From contig JAIBEL010000016.1 in assembly GCA_019459285.1 (NCBI GenBank), forward strand, positions 1-64,000: a stretch of 64,000 nt of DNA, given 5' to 3'. Below, piece by piece: positions 26,313-35,866 of this stretch. Origin of the DNA: Rhizobium sp. (GTDB lineage Bacteria > Pseudomonadota > Gammaproteobacteria > Burkholderiales > Thiobacillaceae). Each line of letters starts with the position of its first letter. Position 1 is the first letter of the stretch. The notes below the pieces were generated by a model. The model saw only the letters and a list, made by a program, of their open reading frames with translations, ran no database searches and was not told the DNA's origin. Both the position numbers and the translations under genes were made by a program.

Positions 26313-26418
26313 GCTGTCTCATCCATCTTCATCGATAAAGCGCCGCGCCGGTGTCTGACGAGCTGACGCGCCGCCCGCATATGATACCTTCGAAGTCCAC
26401 CCCATACATCGCACGCCC

Positions 26419-28071
26419 ATGAAACCGCTCAAACACCTGCCCGCCTGGAAGGACCTGGAACAGCATTACAAGGCCATGCGCACTTTCGACATGCGTGCCG
26501 CATTCCGCGAGGATGCCAGCCGCTTCGATCAACTCTCGCTACGCTGCGGGAACCTGCTGCTCGACTATTCGAAAAACCGCGTCACGCCCGACACCCTGAG
26601 CCTGTTGATGCAACTCGCACGCGAGTCCGATCTGGAGGCCATGCGCACCGCCATGTTCAGCGGCGAGCGTATCAACTTCACCGAGCAGCGCGCCGTCCTG
26701 CACACGGCGCTGCGTGCGCCGGTTCGTCCGCCGCTGGTGGTGGAAGGCGTGGACGTCGAACGCGAAGTCGCCAAAGTGCTCAACCGCATGCAGCGCTTCG
26801 TCGAATCGATCCATAACGGCAGCTGGCGCGGCCATACCGGCAAGCCCATCCGCGACGTGGTGAACATCGGCATCGGCGGATCCGACCTCGGCCCTGCCAT
26901 GGTGTGCCACGCACTTGACCATTACGCAGTGGAAAGCGTGCGGGTGCATTTCGTCTCCAACCTCGACCCTGCGCACCTGGCCGGTACGCTGAAGCAGCTC
27001 GACCCCGAAACTACACTGTTCATCGTCGCCTCGAAAACTTTCACCACGCTGGAAACCCTGGCCAACGCCAATTCGGCCAAAGCCTGGCTGCTGGCCGCGC
27101 TGCGCGCGCCGGCTGCGGTGGCACGGCATTTCGTGGCCCTGTCGACCAACGCCCAGGCGGTCGAGGCCTTTGGCATCGATCCCGACAACATGTTCATCTT
27201 CTGGGACTGGGTCGGCGGTCGTTATTCGCTGTGGTCGGCGATCGGCCTGTCGATCGCGCTGCAGATCGGCTGGGGCAACTTCCAGGCGCTGCTGGCGGGC
27301 GCGCACGCGATGGACATCCACTTCAAGGAAGCGCCGCTGGAGGCCAACATGCCGGTGATCCTCGGCATGCTCGGCATCTGGTACGCCAACTTCTGGGGCA
27401 CCGACACTTACGGCATCTTTCCCTACGACCAGCGCCTGCGCCTGCTGGTGCCATTCCTGCAGCAGCTCGACATGGAATCGAACGGCAAGAACGTCAACCG
27501 CGCCAACAAGCTGGTCAACTACAACACCGGCCCCATTGTATGGGGCGCGCCCGGCACCAACGGCCAGCATGCGTTCTTCGAACTGGTGCACCAGGGCACG
27601 CGCCTGATTCCCACGGATTTCCTGGTGGCGGCGGTCAATTCCACGCCGCTGGCCGACCAGCACGAATGGCTGCTGGCCAATTGCCTGGCGCAGACCGAGG
27701 CCTTGCTGAAAGGAAAGTCGCGCGCGGTGATCGAGGCCGAACTGATCGCCCAGGGCATGAGCCGGGAAGACGCGAAAGCGCTCGCGCCGCACAAGGTCTT
27801 CCCCGGCAACCGCCCCAGCAACACGCTGCTCTACCAGAAGCTCGATCCGCACACGCTGGGCCTGCTGATCGCCCTCTACGAGCACAAGGTCTTCGTGCAG
27901 GGCGTGATCTGGCAGATCAACAGCTTCGACCAGTGGGGCGTCGAACTCGGCAAGCAGCTGGCGCCGCCGATCCGCGCCGCGCTGAGTTCGGTGCGCGCGG
28001 TCGGCGAACACGATGGTTCCACCCAGGGGCTGATCGCCGACATCCGCCGGCGACGCGGGCTCAGTACCTGA
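26419..28071 (+). CDS. pgi: Glucose-6-phosphate isomerase
   Basis: 550 residues, full length for the family. It interconverts glucose-6-phosphate and fructose-6-phosphate in the cytoplasm. Both family signatures are present: WDWVGGRYSLWSAIG (about 257-271) and the C-terminal GVIWQINSFDQWGVELGK with the catalytic lysine. The active-site histidine is in GTNGQHAFFE. The sugar-phosphate loop GIGGSDLGP is at about 153-161. Its last 11 bases overlap the convergent DUF4139 gene. Confidence 0.97.
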   Translation: MKPLKHLPAWKDLEQHYKAMRTFDMRAAFREDASRFDQLSLRCGNLLLDYSKNRVTPDTLSLLMQLARESDLEAMRTAMFSGERINFTEQRAVLHTALRAPVRPPLVVEGVDVEREVAKVLNRMQRFVESIHNGSWRGHTGKPIRDVVNIGIGGSDLGPAMVCHALDHYAVESVRVHFVSNLDPAHLAGTLKQLDPETTLFIVASKTFTTLETLANANSAKAWLLAALRAPAAVARHFVALSTNAQAVEAFGIDPDNMFIFWDWVGGRYSLWSAIGLSIALQIGWGNFQALLAGAHAMDIHFKEAPLEANMPVILGMLGIWYANFWGTDTYGIFPYDQRLRLLVPFLQQLDMESNGKNVNRANKLVNYNTGPIVWGAPGTNGQHAFFELVHQGTRLIPTDFLVAAVNSTPLADQHEWLLANCLAQTEALLKGKSRAVIEAELIAQGMSREDAKALAPHKVFPGNRPSNTLLYQKLDPHTLGLLIALYEHKVFVQGVIWQINSFDQWGVELGKQLAPPIRAALSSVRAVGEHDGSTQGLIADIRRRRGLST

Positions 28072-29506
28072 CTCGCACGCGGTAGGTCAATGTCGTCTTG
28101 CCTTCCGCGGGAATCTTCACTTTCCACTCCGCCGTGCCGGATGCCGCCTTGGTGTGCGGCTGCGATTCGCTCACCATCGTCCAGTCGCCCGGCATCGGCT
28201 CGCGCACGGTGACGGTCACCGCCTCCGGCTTGGCATTTTTCAATACGATTTCATAGGCCGACTCGAATACATAGTTGAAGCGGCCGCTACCCGCCAGTTT
28301 CTGGAAGGCGGTCTGTTTCCTGTCCGCGGTAATGTCAAACGCTTCGCCCAGCTTCAGGCGCACGGTCTCGTTCTTCGGCGTATGGTCGATGCGATCCTCG
28401 CCGACGAATTGCGCGTTGCCCTGCCCGTCCCGCTTGTAGACGCGGATCACGCCCTTCGGCAAGGGCACGCCGAGGCCTTCGCCCTTGTTGTCGAATTCGA
28501 CGAACACGCCGACCTTGATCTTCTGGCCGATTTCGCCGACCTGCCCCGAGTAGTAGTAATTCGCACCCTCGAGCAGGAATTCCTTTCTCACCGGCACCCG
28601 GCTCGCCGCCATCAGTGCAACCTGCTTGGTCTGGTTCTCCGCCAGCGTGGTGGGACGCTGCAGCGTGTAGAGATGGTATTCAAACAGCGATTCCTGCTGC
28701 AGGTCGGCAGCGTCGGCCACTTTCGCCGCCATTGCCATCGTCGCACGCGACATCGGCTGTGCCTCGCGCACCCGGTTGAGGTCGCCTGCCACCAGTTGCA
28801 GCTTGGCATTCGGATAGGCCGCCCCGCTCTGGTTGGTCAGCGTCACCCAGCCGTTCAGGTCGAGCCCGTCGTCATCGGCATTCAGTTCGGCCACATAATC
28901 CGCGCGCCACGCCAGACCCGAGGTCAGATAGGACAGCTCCAGGTTCTGCATGCCCGCAGATGGGTTGAGCAGCGAAATGACCAGGGTGGGCGTATCACGC
29001 AGGGTGTCGGGTACGCCGGGAAACGCCAGTCGTCCCGGCACGCCGGTTTCGATGCGGCCGTCGGCAAACTTGAGCACCACGCCGTTGTTGGTCGAAAGCA
29101 CGGTGGCGGTTTCGCGGGTTTCCACGTCGGTGCCCGCATGCATGCGTATGACGCTGACCTCGCGTCCGACATATTTATCGAGCAGCTTTTGCGGGGTCAG
29201 CAGATCAAAATCGAAATTCTGTTCCTGCAGCCGGAATCCGGCCGGATTCGACAGATTGCGCAACTGCGCGGTTTCGGGGCGCATCTGCGCCGACACTTCG
29301 CGCCACGCCAGCCGATTGAAATCGCGTCCCAGCCTGACCCGCCGCGTATCCTTCACCAGCGCCAGGTTGTCGTTGTAGATTGTGACCGCCACACCTGACT
29401 GGTCGGATGCGGTGCTGACGATCTCATCGCGTGGCGCCGCCCAACTGGTCTGTGACGCGACCATCAGGCCGGCGACTATCGTGTTGCGCAGTGTTACCTT
29501 CATCAT
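28061..29506 (-). CDS. Secreted DUF4139-domain protein
   Basis: 481 residues. Signal peptide about 1-23 ending near SWA, then an N-terminal segment recognised by VTIYNDNLALVKDTR (about 41-55) and a large beta-rich DUF4139 domain with YLTSGLAWRADYVAELN. The family has no firm biochemical role; members are exported and found in many proteobacteria. The first of two adjacent ATGs is chosen because GAGG lies six bases upstream; the frame is open 29 codons further but without a better signal. Overlaps the 3' end of pgi by 11 bp. Confidence 0.85.
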   Translation of the reverse strand: MMKVTLRNTIVAGLMVASQTSWAAPRDEIVSTASDQSGVAVTIYNDNLALVKDTRRVRLGRDFNRLAWREVSAQMRPETAQLRNLSNPAGFRLQEQNFDFDLLTPQKLLDKYVGREVSVIRMHAGTDVETRETATVLSTNNGVVLKFADGRIETGVPGRLAFPGVPDTLRDTPTLVISLLNPSAGMQNLELSYLTSGLAWRADYVAELNADDDGLDLNGWVTLTNQSGAAYPNAKLQLVAGDLNRVREAQPMSRATMAMAAKVADAADLQQESLFEYHLYTLQRPTTLAENQTKQVALMAASRVPVRKEFLLEGANYYYSGQVGEIGQKIKVGVFVEFDNKGEGLGVPLPKGVIRVYKRDGQGNAQFVGEDRIDHTPKNETVRLKLGEAFDITADRKQTAFQKLAGSGRFNYVFESAYEIVLKNAKPEAVTVTVREPMPGDWTMVSESQPHTKAASGTAEWKVKIPAEGKTTLTYRVRVRY

Positions 29507-29601
29507 TAGGGTCCTCGTCCAGGTCTTTCCACAAGATTCCATGATGACGCAAGCACGCGAAAAATGCTTCTCGGCGCTAGAATGAACGTACAAATCCCGT
29601 A

Positions 29602-30903
29602 GTGAGCGACATGATCTCAGACGACCCCACTCCCTCGCGTATCGTTGGCGGCGGCATCAATACCACCGAATCCGAACAGCCCGTGGTGGTGACGCAGATG
29701 CTCGGCATAGCCAGCAGCGACCCGGTTCGCGAGGAAGTCTTGCGGGCGCGCTTCCTGTCGTTCGATCCGCTGTTCGATGTCGCCTCCAATCTGGTTGCGC
29801 ACCAACTCGTTCTGCGCGGCCGGGCCGCCGCCGCCGATGCGCCAGCCGAACTCCGACAAATGGAGGAAGACATGTTGCTGACCGGCCTGTATTCCCTGAC
29901 GCAGGACGGTCTGACCGGAGAACTGCCCCTGCTGGTGCGAATCAGCACGGCCATGCTGTTCAGCGAGGTGCCGCAACAACTCAACCACCGCCAGCTGATC
30001 TGGTGCGTGAGCCTCGACAACGAGCAGCACCTGGCGCGCGCCCTGGCGCTGCAGGATGCCGGGTTGACGTTCTGCCCCACACTCAACCCCAAGGATGCGG
30101 TCGTGCAGGACAGCCTGTCCGCCTGGCGCTACCTTGCCTGCAATGCCGACGACACGCCGCCCGCCACTGCTGCGCGCCTGATCGTGGATGGCGTGCGGCA
30201 TGCCCACGCCCAGGCTCGTTGGCCCGGCAATACCTGGTTCCGAGGCAGCTTCTTTTCCGGCGACACCCAGCCCGCCGAAATCAGCCATGAACAGGCCGTC
30301 CAGCTGGATCTGCTGGCCATCGCCCTGCGCGAATCGGTCGAAACCATGGTGCAGTTTTTCCGCCTGAACCCCGATATGGCACCACGCCTGCTTGCCATTG
30401 CCAACTCCCAGGCCGGCGGCTTGAGCCGACCCGCCGAATCGACGGCGCATGCGTTGATCATGCTGGGCCCGCAGCGCGCCGGCCGCGTGGCGGCCCTGCT
30501 GGCGCTGGCGGGCAGGCAGCCCACCGAATCCTCGCGTCACTATGCCATCACCGCGCTGACACGCGCGCTGTTCATGGGGAAGATCACCCGCCTGGGTGCG
30601 CCGGCCGAGAGCGCCGCCGCCGCATTCGAAATCGGCCTGCTGTCGACCGCCACGCATGCGCTGTCGCTGCCGGTGGAAACGCTCATCCGCAAGCTGGGCC
30701 TGTCGGCAACCAGTGCGCGCGCGCTGAGCTCACACCCGTCGCCCGAAGGGGCCATGCTGCAATTGACCTATGCCTGTGAAAACAACGACGTCGAGACATT
30801 GGCTTCGTACGCGCAGCAACTGGACATTCCGCTTCACCAGATTTCCGTGGCCTATCTGGACGCCTTGATCGCCGCATCCGAACTCGACGCCGCCCTGCAT
30901 TGA
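29602..30903 (+). CDS. Degenerate EAL plus HDOD signalling protein (YuxH-like)
   Basis: 433 residues, cytoplasmic. The first half begins with FLSFDPLFDVASNLVAHQLVLRG in place of the usual RQPIFD..VVAYELLFR, then lacks the EAL catalytic residues, and ends with FRGSFFSG, the relic of QGYFFS. The second half (about 235-420) is HDOD-like: FRLNPDMAPRLLAIANS and ALIMLGPQRAGRVAALLALA. The same order occurs in YuxH-type proteins, which bind rather than cleave. A c-di-GMP or stress-linked scaffold role is possible. Monocistronic, divergent from the DUF4139 gene. Confidence 0.65.
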   Translation: MSDMISDDPTPSRIVGGGINTTESEQPVVVTQMLGIASSDPVREEVLRARFLSFDPLFDVASNLVAHQLVLRGRAAAADAPAELRQMEEDMLLTGLYSLTQDGLTGELPLLVRISTAMLFSEVPQQLNHRQLIWCVSLDNEQHLARALALQDAGLTFCPTLNPKDAVVQDSLSAWRYLACNADDTPPATAARLIVDGVRHAHAQARWPGNTWFRGSFFSGDTQPAEISHEQAVQLDLLAIALRESVETMVQFFRLNPDMAPRLLAIANSQAGGLSRPAESTAHALIMLGPQRAGRVAALLALAGRQPTESSRHYAITALTRALFMGKITRLGAPAESAAAAFEIGLLSTATHALSLPVETLIRKLGLSATSARALSSHPSPEGAMLQLTYACENNDVETLASYAQQLDIPLHQISVAYLDALIAASELDAALH

Positions 30904-30940
30904 CAGCGTAAAATGGCGGCTTTTGTTTGCCGCCCGCGCC

Positions 30941-31717
30941 ATGCATCCCACCCTGGTTTTCGACATTGAAACGATCCCCGACCTTGCCGGTTTCGCCGCC
31001 GTCAACGGTATAGACGAAGGAACGCTGCCGCAGGCCGAGCTTGCCGAAATGGCGCTGCTTGCCCGCCGCCAGAAAACCGGCAGCGATTTCATGCCGCACC
31101 ACCTGCACCGCATCGTCGCGATCTCCTGCGTGCTGCGAAGCGGCGACCAGCTCAAGGTCTGGTCGCTCGGTGAGCCCGACAGCAGCGAGGCCGAACTGAT
31201 CCAGCGCTTCTATGACGGCATCGAACGCTATACCCCCCAACTCGTGTCATGGAACGGCGGGGGGTTCGACCTGCCGGTGCTGCATTACCGCGCGCTGATT
31301 CATGGTGTGGCAGCGGCGCGCTACTGGGACTGGGGCGATGACGACAAGGAATTCAAGTGGAACAGCTATCTCGGGCGCTACCACACCCGCCACCTCGACC
31401 TGATGGACGTGCTGGCGATGTACCAGCCGCGCGCCAACGCCCCGCTCGACCAGATGGCCAAGCTATGCGGTTTTCCCGGCAAGCTGGGGATGGATGGCTC
31501 GAAAGTGCTGGACGCCTTCCAGAACGGCGAGATCGAGGCTATCCGCAATTACTGTGAAACCGATGTCATGAACACCTGGCTGGTCTATCTGCGCTTCCAG
31601 AAAATGCGCGGCACGCTGACCGAGTCGGCCTACGCCGCCGAGATCGAGCTCGCGCGCAGCACGGTACTGGCCCATCCCGCCACGCACTGGCAGGAATTCC
31701 TGGCGGCCTGGGCATGA
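30941..31717 (+). CDS. PolB-like 3'-5' exonuclease domain protein
   Basis: 258 residues. DEDD-type exonuclease: motif I FDIETIP (about 7-13), motif [15 protein letters not shown], motif [16 protein letters not shown]. The domain matches the exonuclease of family B DNA polymerases but stands alone with no polymerase. Probably DNA repair or proofreading in trans. ATG 30941 is chosen since the family starts at MxPxLVFDIET; a TTG six codons upstream is possible. Its stop overlaps the rlmD start (ATGA). Confidence 0.85.
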   Translation: MHPTLVFDIETIPDLAGFAAVNGIDEGTLPQAELAEMALLARRQKTGSDFMPHHLHRIVAISCVLRSGDQLKVWSLGEPDSSEAELIQRFYDGIERYTPQLVSWNGGGFDLPVLHYRALIHGVAAARYWDWGDDDKEFKWNSYLGRYHTRHLDLMDVLAMYQPRANAPLDQMAKLCGFPGKLGMDGSKVLDAFQNGEIEAIRNYCETDVMNTWLVYLRFQKMRGTLTESAYAAEIELARSTVLAHPATHWQEFLAAWA

Positions 31718-33012
31718 ATCAAATCGTCGACATTCTTTCCCTCGACCATGAGGGCCACGGCGTCGCACGCGTCGACGGCAAGGTCACCTTCGTCGACGGC
31801 GCGCTGGCGGGCGAACGTGCGGAAATCGCCATCTACCGCAAACATGCCAAGTACAACTCGGCCAACGCCATCGCCATCCTCAAGACCAGCGCGCAGCGTG
31901 CCACGCCGCGCTGCCCGTATTTCGGCCGCTGCGGCGGCTGCTCGATGCAGCACCTGGAAGCCAGCGCCCAGGTCGCCGCCAAGCAGCGCGTACTGGAGGA
32001 AAACCTCGCCCGCATTGGCAAGGTCAAACCGGATGTGATCCTGTCCGCCCTGCACGGCCCGAGCTGGGGCTATCGCACCCGCGCACGGTTATCCGCGCGC
32101 TGGGTCGACAAGAAGGGCGGTGGCTTGGTCGGCTTCCGCGAAAAACGTTCCAGCTACATCGCCGACATGGCGAGTTGCGAAGTGCTCACCCCCGATGTCT
32201 CGGCGCTGATCCAGCCGCTGCGCGACCTGATGAGCATGCTGTCGAACGCCGACCGCATCCCTCAGATCGAGATCGCCGTCGGCGAACATATCACCGTGCT
32301 GGTGTTCCGACTGCTCGAACCCTGGACCGACGAGGATGCTGCCCAGGTGCGGGCGTTTGCCGACCGGCATCGCATACAGATATGGGAGCAGGCCAAAGGC
32401 CCCGACACCGTGCGCCCGTTCTGGCCCGACATCGCGCCCGAGCTCAGCTACAGCCTGCCCGAATTCGGCCTGACGATGCCGTTCAGACCCACCGATTTCA
32501 CCCAGGTCAACACCGCCATCAACCGCGCGCTGATCAGCCGCGCGCTGCGCCTGCTCGACCCACAACCGGGCGAACGCATTGCCGATTTGTTCTGCGGCCT
32601 GGGCAACTTCACCCTGCCCATCGCCCGAAGCGGGGCCAACGTACTCGGCATCGAAGGCAGTACGGAGCTCGTCGCCCGCGCCCGCGCGAATGCTCTGCAT
32701 AACGCGCTGCCCAACGCCCACTTCGTGGTCGACAACCTGTTCGAAATGACGCCCGAGAAATTCGCGGCCCTCGGACATTTCGACAAGCTGCTGATCGATC
32801 CGCCGCGCTCCGGCGCCATCGAGGTCGTCAAATCGCTGCCCGACGATGGGACGCCACAGCGTATCGTCTATGTCTCGTGCGACCCCGCCACGCTGGCACG
32901 GGACGCCGAGGTGCTGGTACACGTCAAGGGTTACCGGCTCGAAGCCGCCGGCGTCGCCAACATGTTCCCGCATACCGCACATGTGGAGTCGATTGCCCTG
33001 TTTACGCGGTAA
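31714..33012 (+). CDS. rlmD: 23S rRNA (uracil-1939-C5)-methyltransferase
   Basis: 432 residues. N-terminal TRAM domain (about 1-58), Fe-S cysteines 67, 73 and 76 in [10 protein letters not shown] with a fourth near 154 (ASCEVL), SAM-binding motif [12 protein letters not shown] (about 290-301), and catalytic Cys in [12 protein letters not shown]. Methylates U1939 of 23S rRNA. Translationally coupled to the exonuclease gene. Confidence 0.95.
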   Translation: MNQIVDILSLDHEGHGVARVDGKVTFVDGALAGERAEIAIYRKHAKYNSANAIAILKTSAQRATPRCPYFGRCGGCSMQHLEASAQVAAKQRVLEENLARIGKVKPDVILSALHGPSWGYRTRARLSARWVDKKGGGLVGFREKRSSYIADMASCEVLTPDVSALIQPLRDLMSMLSNADRIPQIEIAVGEHITVLVFRLLEPWTDEDAAQVRAFADRHRIQIWEQAKGPDTVRPFWPDIAPELSYSLPEFGLTMPFRPTDFTQVNTAINRALISRALRLLDPQPGERIADLFCGLGNFTLPIARSGANVLGIEGSTELVARARANALHNALPNAHFVVDNLFEMTPEKFAALGHFDKLLIDPPRSGAIEVVKSLPDDGTPQRIVYVSCDPATLARDAEVLVHVKGYRLEAAGVANMFPHTAHVESIALFTR

Positions 33013-33059
33013 TCCATTAAAATCCCGCCTTTACCTAGCCCTCAACCCCTGGCCCTAAC

Positions 33060-34289
33060 ATGGCACTCATCGTACAAAAATACGGCGGCACCTCGGTCGC
33101 CAACGTCGAACGCATCCGCGCCGTAGCGGAACGCGTCGCCAAATTCAAAATGCTCGGCCACCAGGTGGTGGTCGTACTCTCGGCCATGTCGGGTGAGACC
33201 AACCGGCTGATCGCACTGGCGAAAGGCATTCAGGCACAGCCCGACCCGCGCGAACTCGACATGCTGGTGTCCACCGGCGAACAGGTCACCATCGCCCTGC
33301 TCGCCATGGCGCTGAAAGACCTCGGCCTGAAAGCCAAGAGCTATACCGGCGCGCAGGTGCGCATTCTCACCGACAACGCCTTCACCAAGGCGCGTATTCT
33401 CAGCATCGACGAGGCCAACATGCGGCGCGACCTCGATTCCGGCCACGTGGTCGTGGTCGCCGGCTTCCAGGGCGTCGACGAACAAGGCAACATCACCACG
33501 CTGGGCCGCGGCGGTTCCGACACCACCGGCGTCGCACTGGCGGCCGCCTTGAAAGCCGATGAGTGCCAGATCTACACCGACGTCGACGGCGTCTACACCA
33601 CCGATCCGCGCATCGTGCCCGAGGCACGCCGGTTGAAGACCGTCACCTTCGAGGAAATGCTCGAAATGGCGAGCCTAGGTTCCAAGGTGCTGCAGATCCG
33701 CTCGGTCGAGTTCGCCGGCAAATACAAAGTCAAACTTCGTGTGCTGTCCAGCTTTCAGGATGAAGGCGACGGTACGCTCATCACCTTCGAGGAAAACGAC
33801 AACATGGAACAGGCCATCATCTCCGGCATCGCGTTCAACCGCGACGAAGCCAAAATCACCGTGGTCGGCGTGCCCGACCAGCCCGGCATCGCCTACCAGA
33901 TCCTCGGCCCGGTGGCCGACGCCAACATCGACGTTGACATGATCGTGCAGAACGTCGGCCACGCGAACACCACCGACTTCACCTTCACCGTGCACCGCAA
34001 CGATTTTGCCAAGGCCATGGACATCGTCAAGGCCAATGCTGCGACCACCGGCGCACGCGAAATCACCGGCGACGACAAGATCGCCAAGGTCTCGATCGTC
34101 GGTGTCGGCATGCGCTCTCACGTCGGCATCGCGCGCAGGATGTTCGAAACCCTGTCCAAGGAAAACATCAACCTGCAGATGATCTCGACGTCCGAAATCA
34201 AAATCTCGGTGGTGGTCGAGGACAAGTACATGGAACTCGCCGTGCGCGCGCTGCACCAAGCCTTCGAACTCGACAAGGCCGCCGTCTGA
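33060..34289 (+). CDS. lysC: Aspartate kinase
   Basis: 409 residues. Catalyses the first step from aspartate to lysine, threonine and methionine. N-terminal kinase motif [11 protein letters not shown] (about 5-15), the substrate loop [21 protein letters not shown] (in two parts, about 138-158), and two C-terminal ACT domains (about 265-405) for feedback inhibition. Probably monofunctional, as no homoserine dehydrogenase part follows. A tRNA pair lies just downstream. Confidence 0.97.
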   Translation: MALIVQKYGGTSVANVERIRAVAERVAKFKMLGHQVVVVLSAMSGETNRLIALAKGIQAQPDPRELDMLVSTGEQVTIALLAMALKDLGLKAKSYTGAQVRILTDNAFTKARILSIDEANMRRDLDSGHVVVVAGFQGVDEQGNITTLGRGGSDTTGVALAAALKADECQIYTDVDGVYTTDPRIVPEARRLKTVTFEEMLEMASLGSKVLQIRSVEFAGKYKVKLRVLSSFQDEGDGTLITFEENDNMEQAIISGIAFNRDEAKITVVGVPDQPGIAYQILGPVADANIDVDMIVQNVGHANTTDFTFTVHRNDFAKAMDIVKANAATTGAREITGDDKIAKVSIVGVGMRSHVGIARRMFETLSKENINLQMISTSEIKISVVVEDKYMELAVRALHQAFELDKAAV

Positions 34290-34298
34290 GGTGGCTTT

Positions 34299-34329
34299 CC
34301 GCCGCGCATTCCGCTACAATGCGCGGCGG
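34299..34329 (+). promoter_or_regulatory. 12-bp perfect inverted repeat overlapping the tRNA-Ser promoter
   Basis: ccgccgcgcatt (34299-34310) / aatgcgcggcgg (34318-34329), 7-nt loop. It starts nine bases after the lysC stop and has no T-tract. A TACAAT -10 box (34315-34320) lies across its loop and right arm, with TGGCTT as a poor -35, just upstream of tRNA-Ser. It may end lysC mRNA, protect its 3' end, or act as an operator. Confidence 0.5.
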
Positions 34330-34332
34330 TTC

Positions 34333-34426
34333 GGAGACGTGGCCGAGTGGTTGAAGGTACTCCCCTGCTAAGGGAGCATGCGGGCTTAAACCTGCATCGA
34401 GGGTTCGAATCCCTCCGTCTCCGCCA
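34333..34426 (+). tRNA. tRNA-Ser (GCU anticodon)
   Basis: 94 nt including an encoded CCA. The acceptor ggagacg pairs with cgtctcc, followed by discriminator G. The anticodon loop is ctGCTaa with anticodon at 34367-34369. A long variable arm and T-loop ggttcgaatcc are present. Reads AGC/AGU codons. Confidence 0.97.
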
Positions 34427-34452
34427 AATTCAGATTGCAGACAGATTCCATC

Positions 34453-34481
34453 TGTCCAAGATCACCAAAACTGCGTATAAT
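34453..34481 (+). promoter_or_regulatory. Promoter of tRNA-Arg
   Basis: A perfect TATAAT at 34476-34481, 15 bases before the tRNA, with TGTCCA at 34453-34458 as a weak -35 (17-bp spacer). A 6-bp hairpin gacaga/tctgtc (34440-34456) just upstream may end or help process the tRNA-Ser transcript. Confidence 0.6.
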
Positions 34482-34495
34482 ACGCAACCTTCAAA

Positions 34496-34572
34496 GCGCC
34501 CGTAGCTCAGCTGGATAGAGTACTTGGCTACGAACCAAGGGGTCAGGAGTTCGAATCTCTTCGGGCGCACCA
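34496..34572 (+). tRNA. tRNA-Arg (ACG anticodon)
   Basis: 77 nt including an encoded CCA. Acceptor gcgcccg/cgggcgc, D-arm gctcagctggatagagc-like, anticodon loop ctACGaa (anticodon 34530-34532), T-loop gttcgaatc. The A34 is normally edited to inosine by TadA. A strong terminator follows seven bases later. Confidence 0.97.
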
Positions 34573-34578
34573 CCATAC

Positions 34579-34614
34579 AAAAAGGCCGATTCCAAATGGA
34601 ATCGGCCTTTTTCA
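34579..34614 (+). terminator. Intrinsic terminator after tRNA-Arg
   Basis: Stem aaaaaggccgattcc / ggaatcggccttttt with short loop aaat and T-tail. Near-perfect 15-bp stem. Confidence 0.95.
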
Positions 34615-34736
34615 TTTCAACGGCAGATCGTATTTTCGGCGCAAAGCCAACCACCCGGTGAACGAATCACCGCCTCACGTGCGCATCCTTGCCAGCCTTC
34701 GCTCAGATGCGCGAATCACTCATTGCTTGCTGATAG

Positions 34737-35027
34737 CTACTTGGCGGCAACCCACGCCACGCAATAGCCCTGAGGAGAGATTTCCGTATCTCCAGGGAAA
34801 ATCTTGCAGCCGCCAAGCGCCTTCGGTGTTTTACCCGGAACGAAATGCATGCAGGTTGCGCAGTGCTTGTCCCCGTTGGGCTTGTCCTGGTATTTCATTG
34901 CAGTGCGCATGGCGGCATTGGTTGCGGCCATTGCCTTTCCCGATACGGCGACCACGGGAATCATGGCGAGCGCTGCGCCGCTGATCTTCAGGAATTGACG
35001 ACGTGAAGGCTTCAGTTCTTCTTTCAT
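34737..35027 (-). CDS. High-potential iron-sulfur protein (HiPIP), Tat-exported
   Basis: 96 residues. Twin-arginine signal RRQFLK (about 9-14) with hydrophobic core, needed to export a folded cluster protein. Four cluster cysteines at 56, 59, 74 and 89 (CX2CX14CX14C) define HiPIP. HiPIPs carry electrons in the periplasm between the bc1 complex and terminal oxidases or reaction centres in phototrophic, sulfur- and iron-oxidising bacteria. ATG 35027 follows AAGGAAG; the longer frame lacks support. It stands alone. Confidence 0.93.
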   Translation of the reverse strand: MKEELKPSRRQFLKISGAALAMIPVVAVSGKAMAATNAAMRTAMKYQDKPNGDKHCATCMHFVPGKTPKALGGCKIFPGDTEISPQGYCVAWVAAK

Positions 35028-35279
35028 TGCTGGCTTCCTTTTGCTGGCGGTTAATAAAAGACTCTCCGGCATACTACATGACGACAGGGGCCGGTTCGCC
35101 TCGGGGCTGACTTGGGCTTACGCCTGAATCAGATCGTGCTCAATAATATATCTCAAATTAAAGACACGGTGATCTTGTTTCATCCATTCAGGCAAGAAAA
35201 CCCGTCCCAATCCGACATGCCTGTTTCGCATACGCTGAAACAGTAGAATTATGAGTCCCAGAATCCACGGGAGTTCACG

Positions 35280-35717
35280 ATGAAAAAAATTGGTCTGCTC
35301 TGCCTGCTGGTCTCACTTCCGGTCTTTGCACAATCAGAAATATCCGGCAAGGCCCATGTCGTCGATGGCAATACGATTCATGTCGCCACCGATCATGGAA
35401 CGACCAAGGTGCGCTTACTGGGCATCGCGGCCCCGGACAACCACCAGTCCGGTGGCGATGAAGCAACAGCGTTCTTGGAACATTATGCGGAAGGCGAGCC
35501 GGTGCACTGCACGCTTGATGGAACTCAATTTCAAATGCACGAAGTCGGGATTTGTTATGTGGCCGGACAGGATATTGCCGCTGCCGTGATCCGGGCTGGC
35601 CTGGCCCGGGATTGCCCCGCTGTGTCCGGTGGCCGGTATTGGCCGATTGAAAGACCAGAAGCACAAAAGCTTCCCCTGCCCGACTATTGCCAATCGGACT
35701 CGGCGCGTCATCGCTAG
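35280..35717 (+). CDS. Secreted SNase-like protein, probably inactive
   Basis: 145 residues with signal peptide (about 1-18). The OB-fold SNase pattern is clear: AHVVDGNTIHV, then KVRLLGIAAPD and AAAVIRAGLARDC. Compared with Staphylococcus nuclease it keeps the first Asp and Arg35 equivalents, but Asp40 is Ala, Glu43 is Asp and the Arg87 region reads HEVGICYV. Loss of these makes nuclease activity unlikely; a binding role is possible. Four cysteines in the mature chain (including CTL, ICY, DCP, YCQ) allow two disulfides. No operon partner. Confidence 0.7.
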   Translation: MKKIGLLCLLVSLPVFAQSEISGKAHVVDGNTIHVATDHGTTKVRLLGIAAPDNHQSGGDEATAFLEHYAEGEPVHCTLDGTQFQMHEVGICYVAGQDIAAAVIRAGLARDCPAVSGGRYWPIERPEAQKLPLPDYCQSDSARHR

Positions 35718-35866
35718 CGCCAGGCTATGGCGATGCCACGGATCAGGCTCGGCAAGATCGAACACCGACGAATCATGCTGAAACGGACATACCCAGGAGT
35801 CATGCCCGGTATAAAACGTCGTTTTCACCTAGAATGGCCATTAAATAGATTGATCGAATAAACGCC

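Noticed and set aside
26539-28011. 490-codon frame antisense to pgi
   Set aside because: No signature motifs; pgi carries both family signatures on the other strand.
34496-34572. tRNA-Arg as an integration site of a mobile element
   Set aside because: No integrase and no repeated tRNA 3' end was seen downstream; HiPIP and later genes look native.
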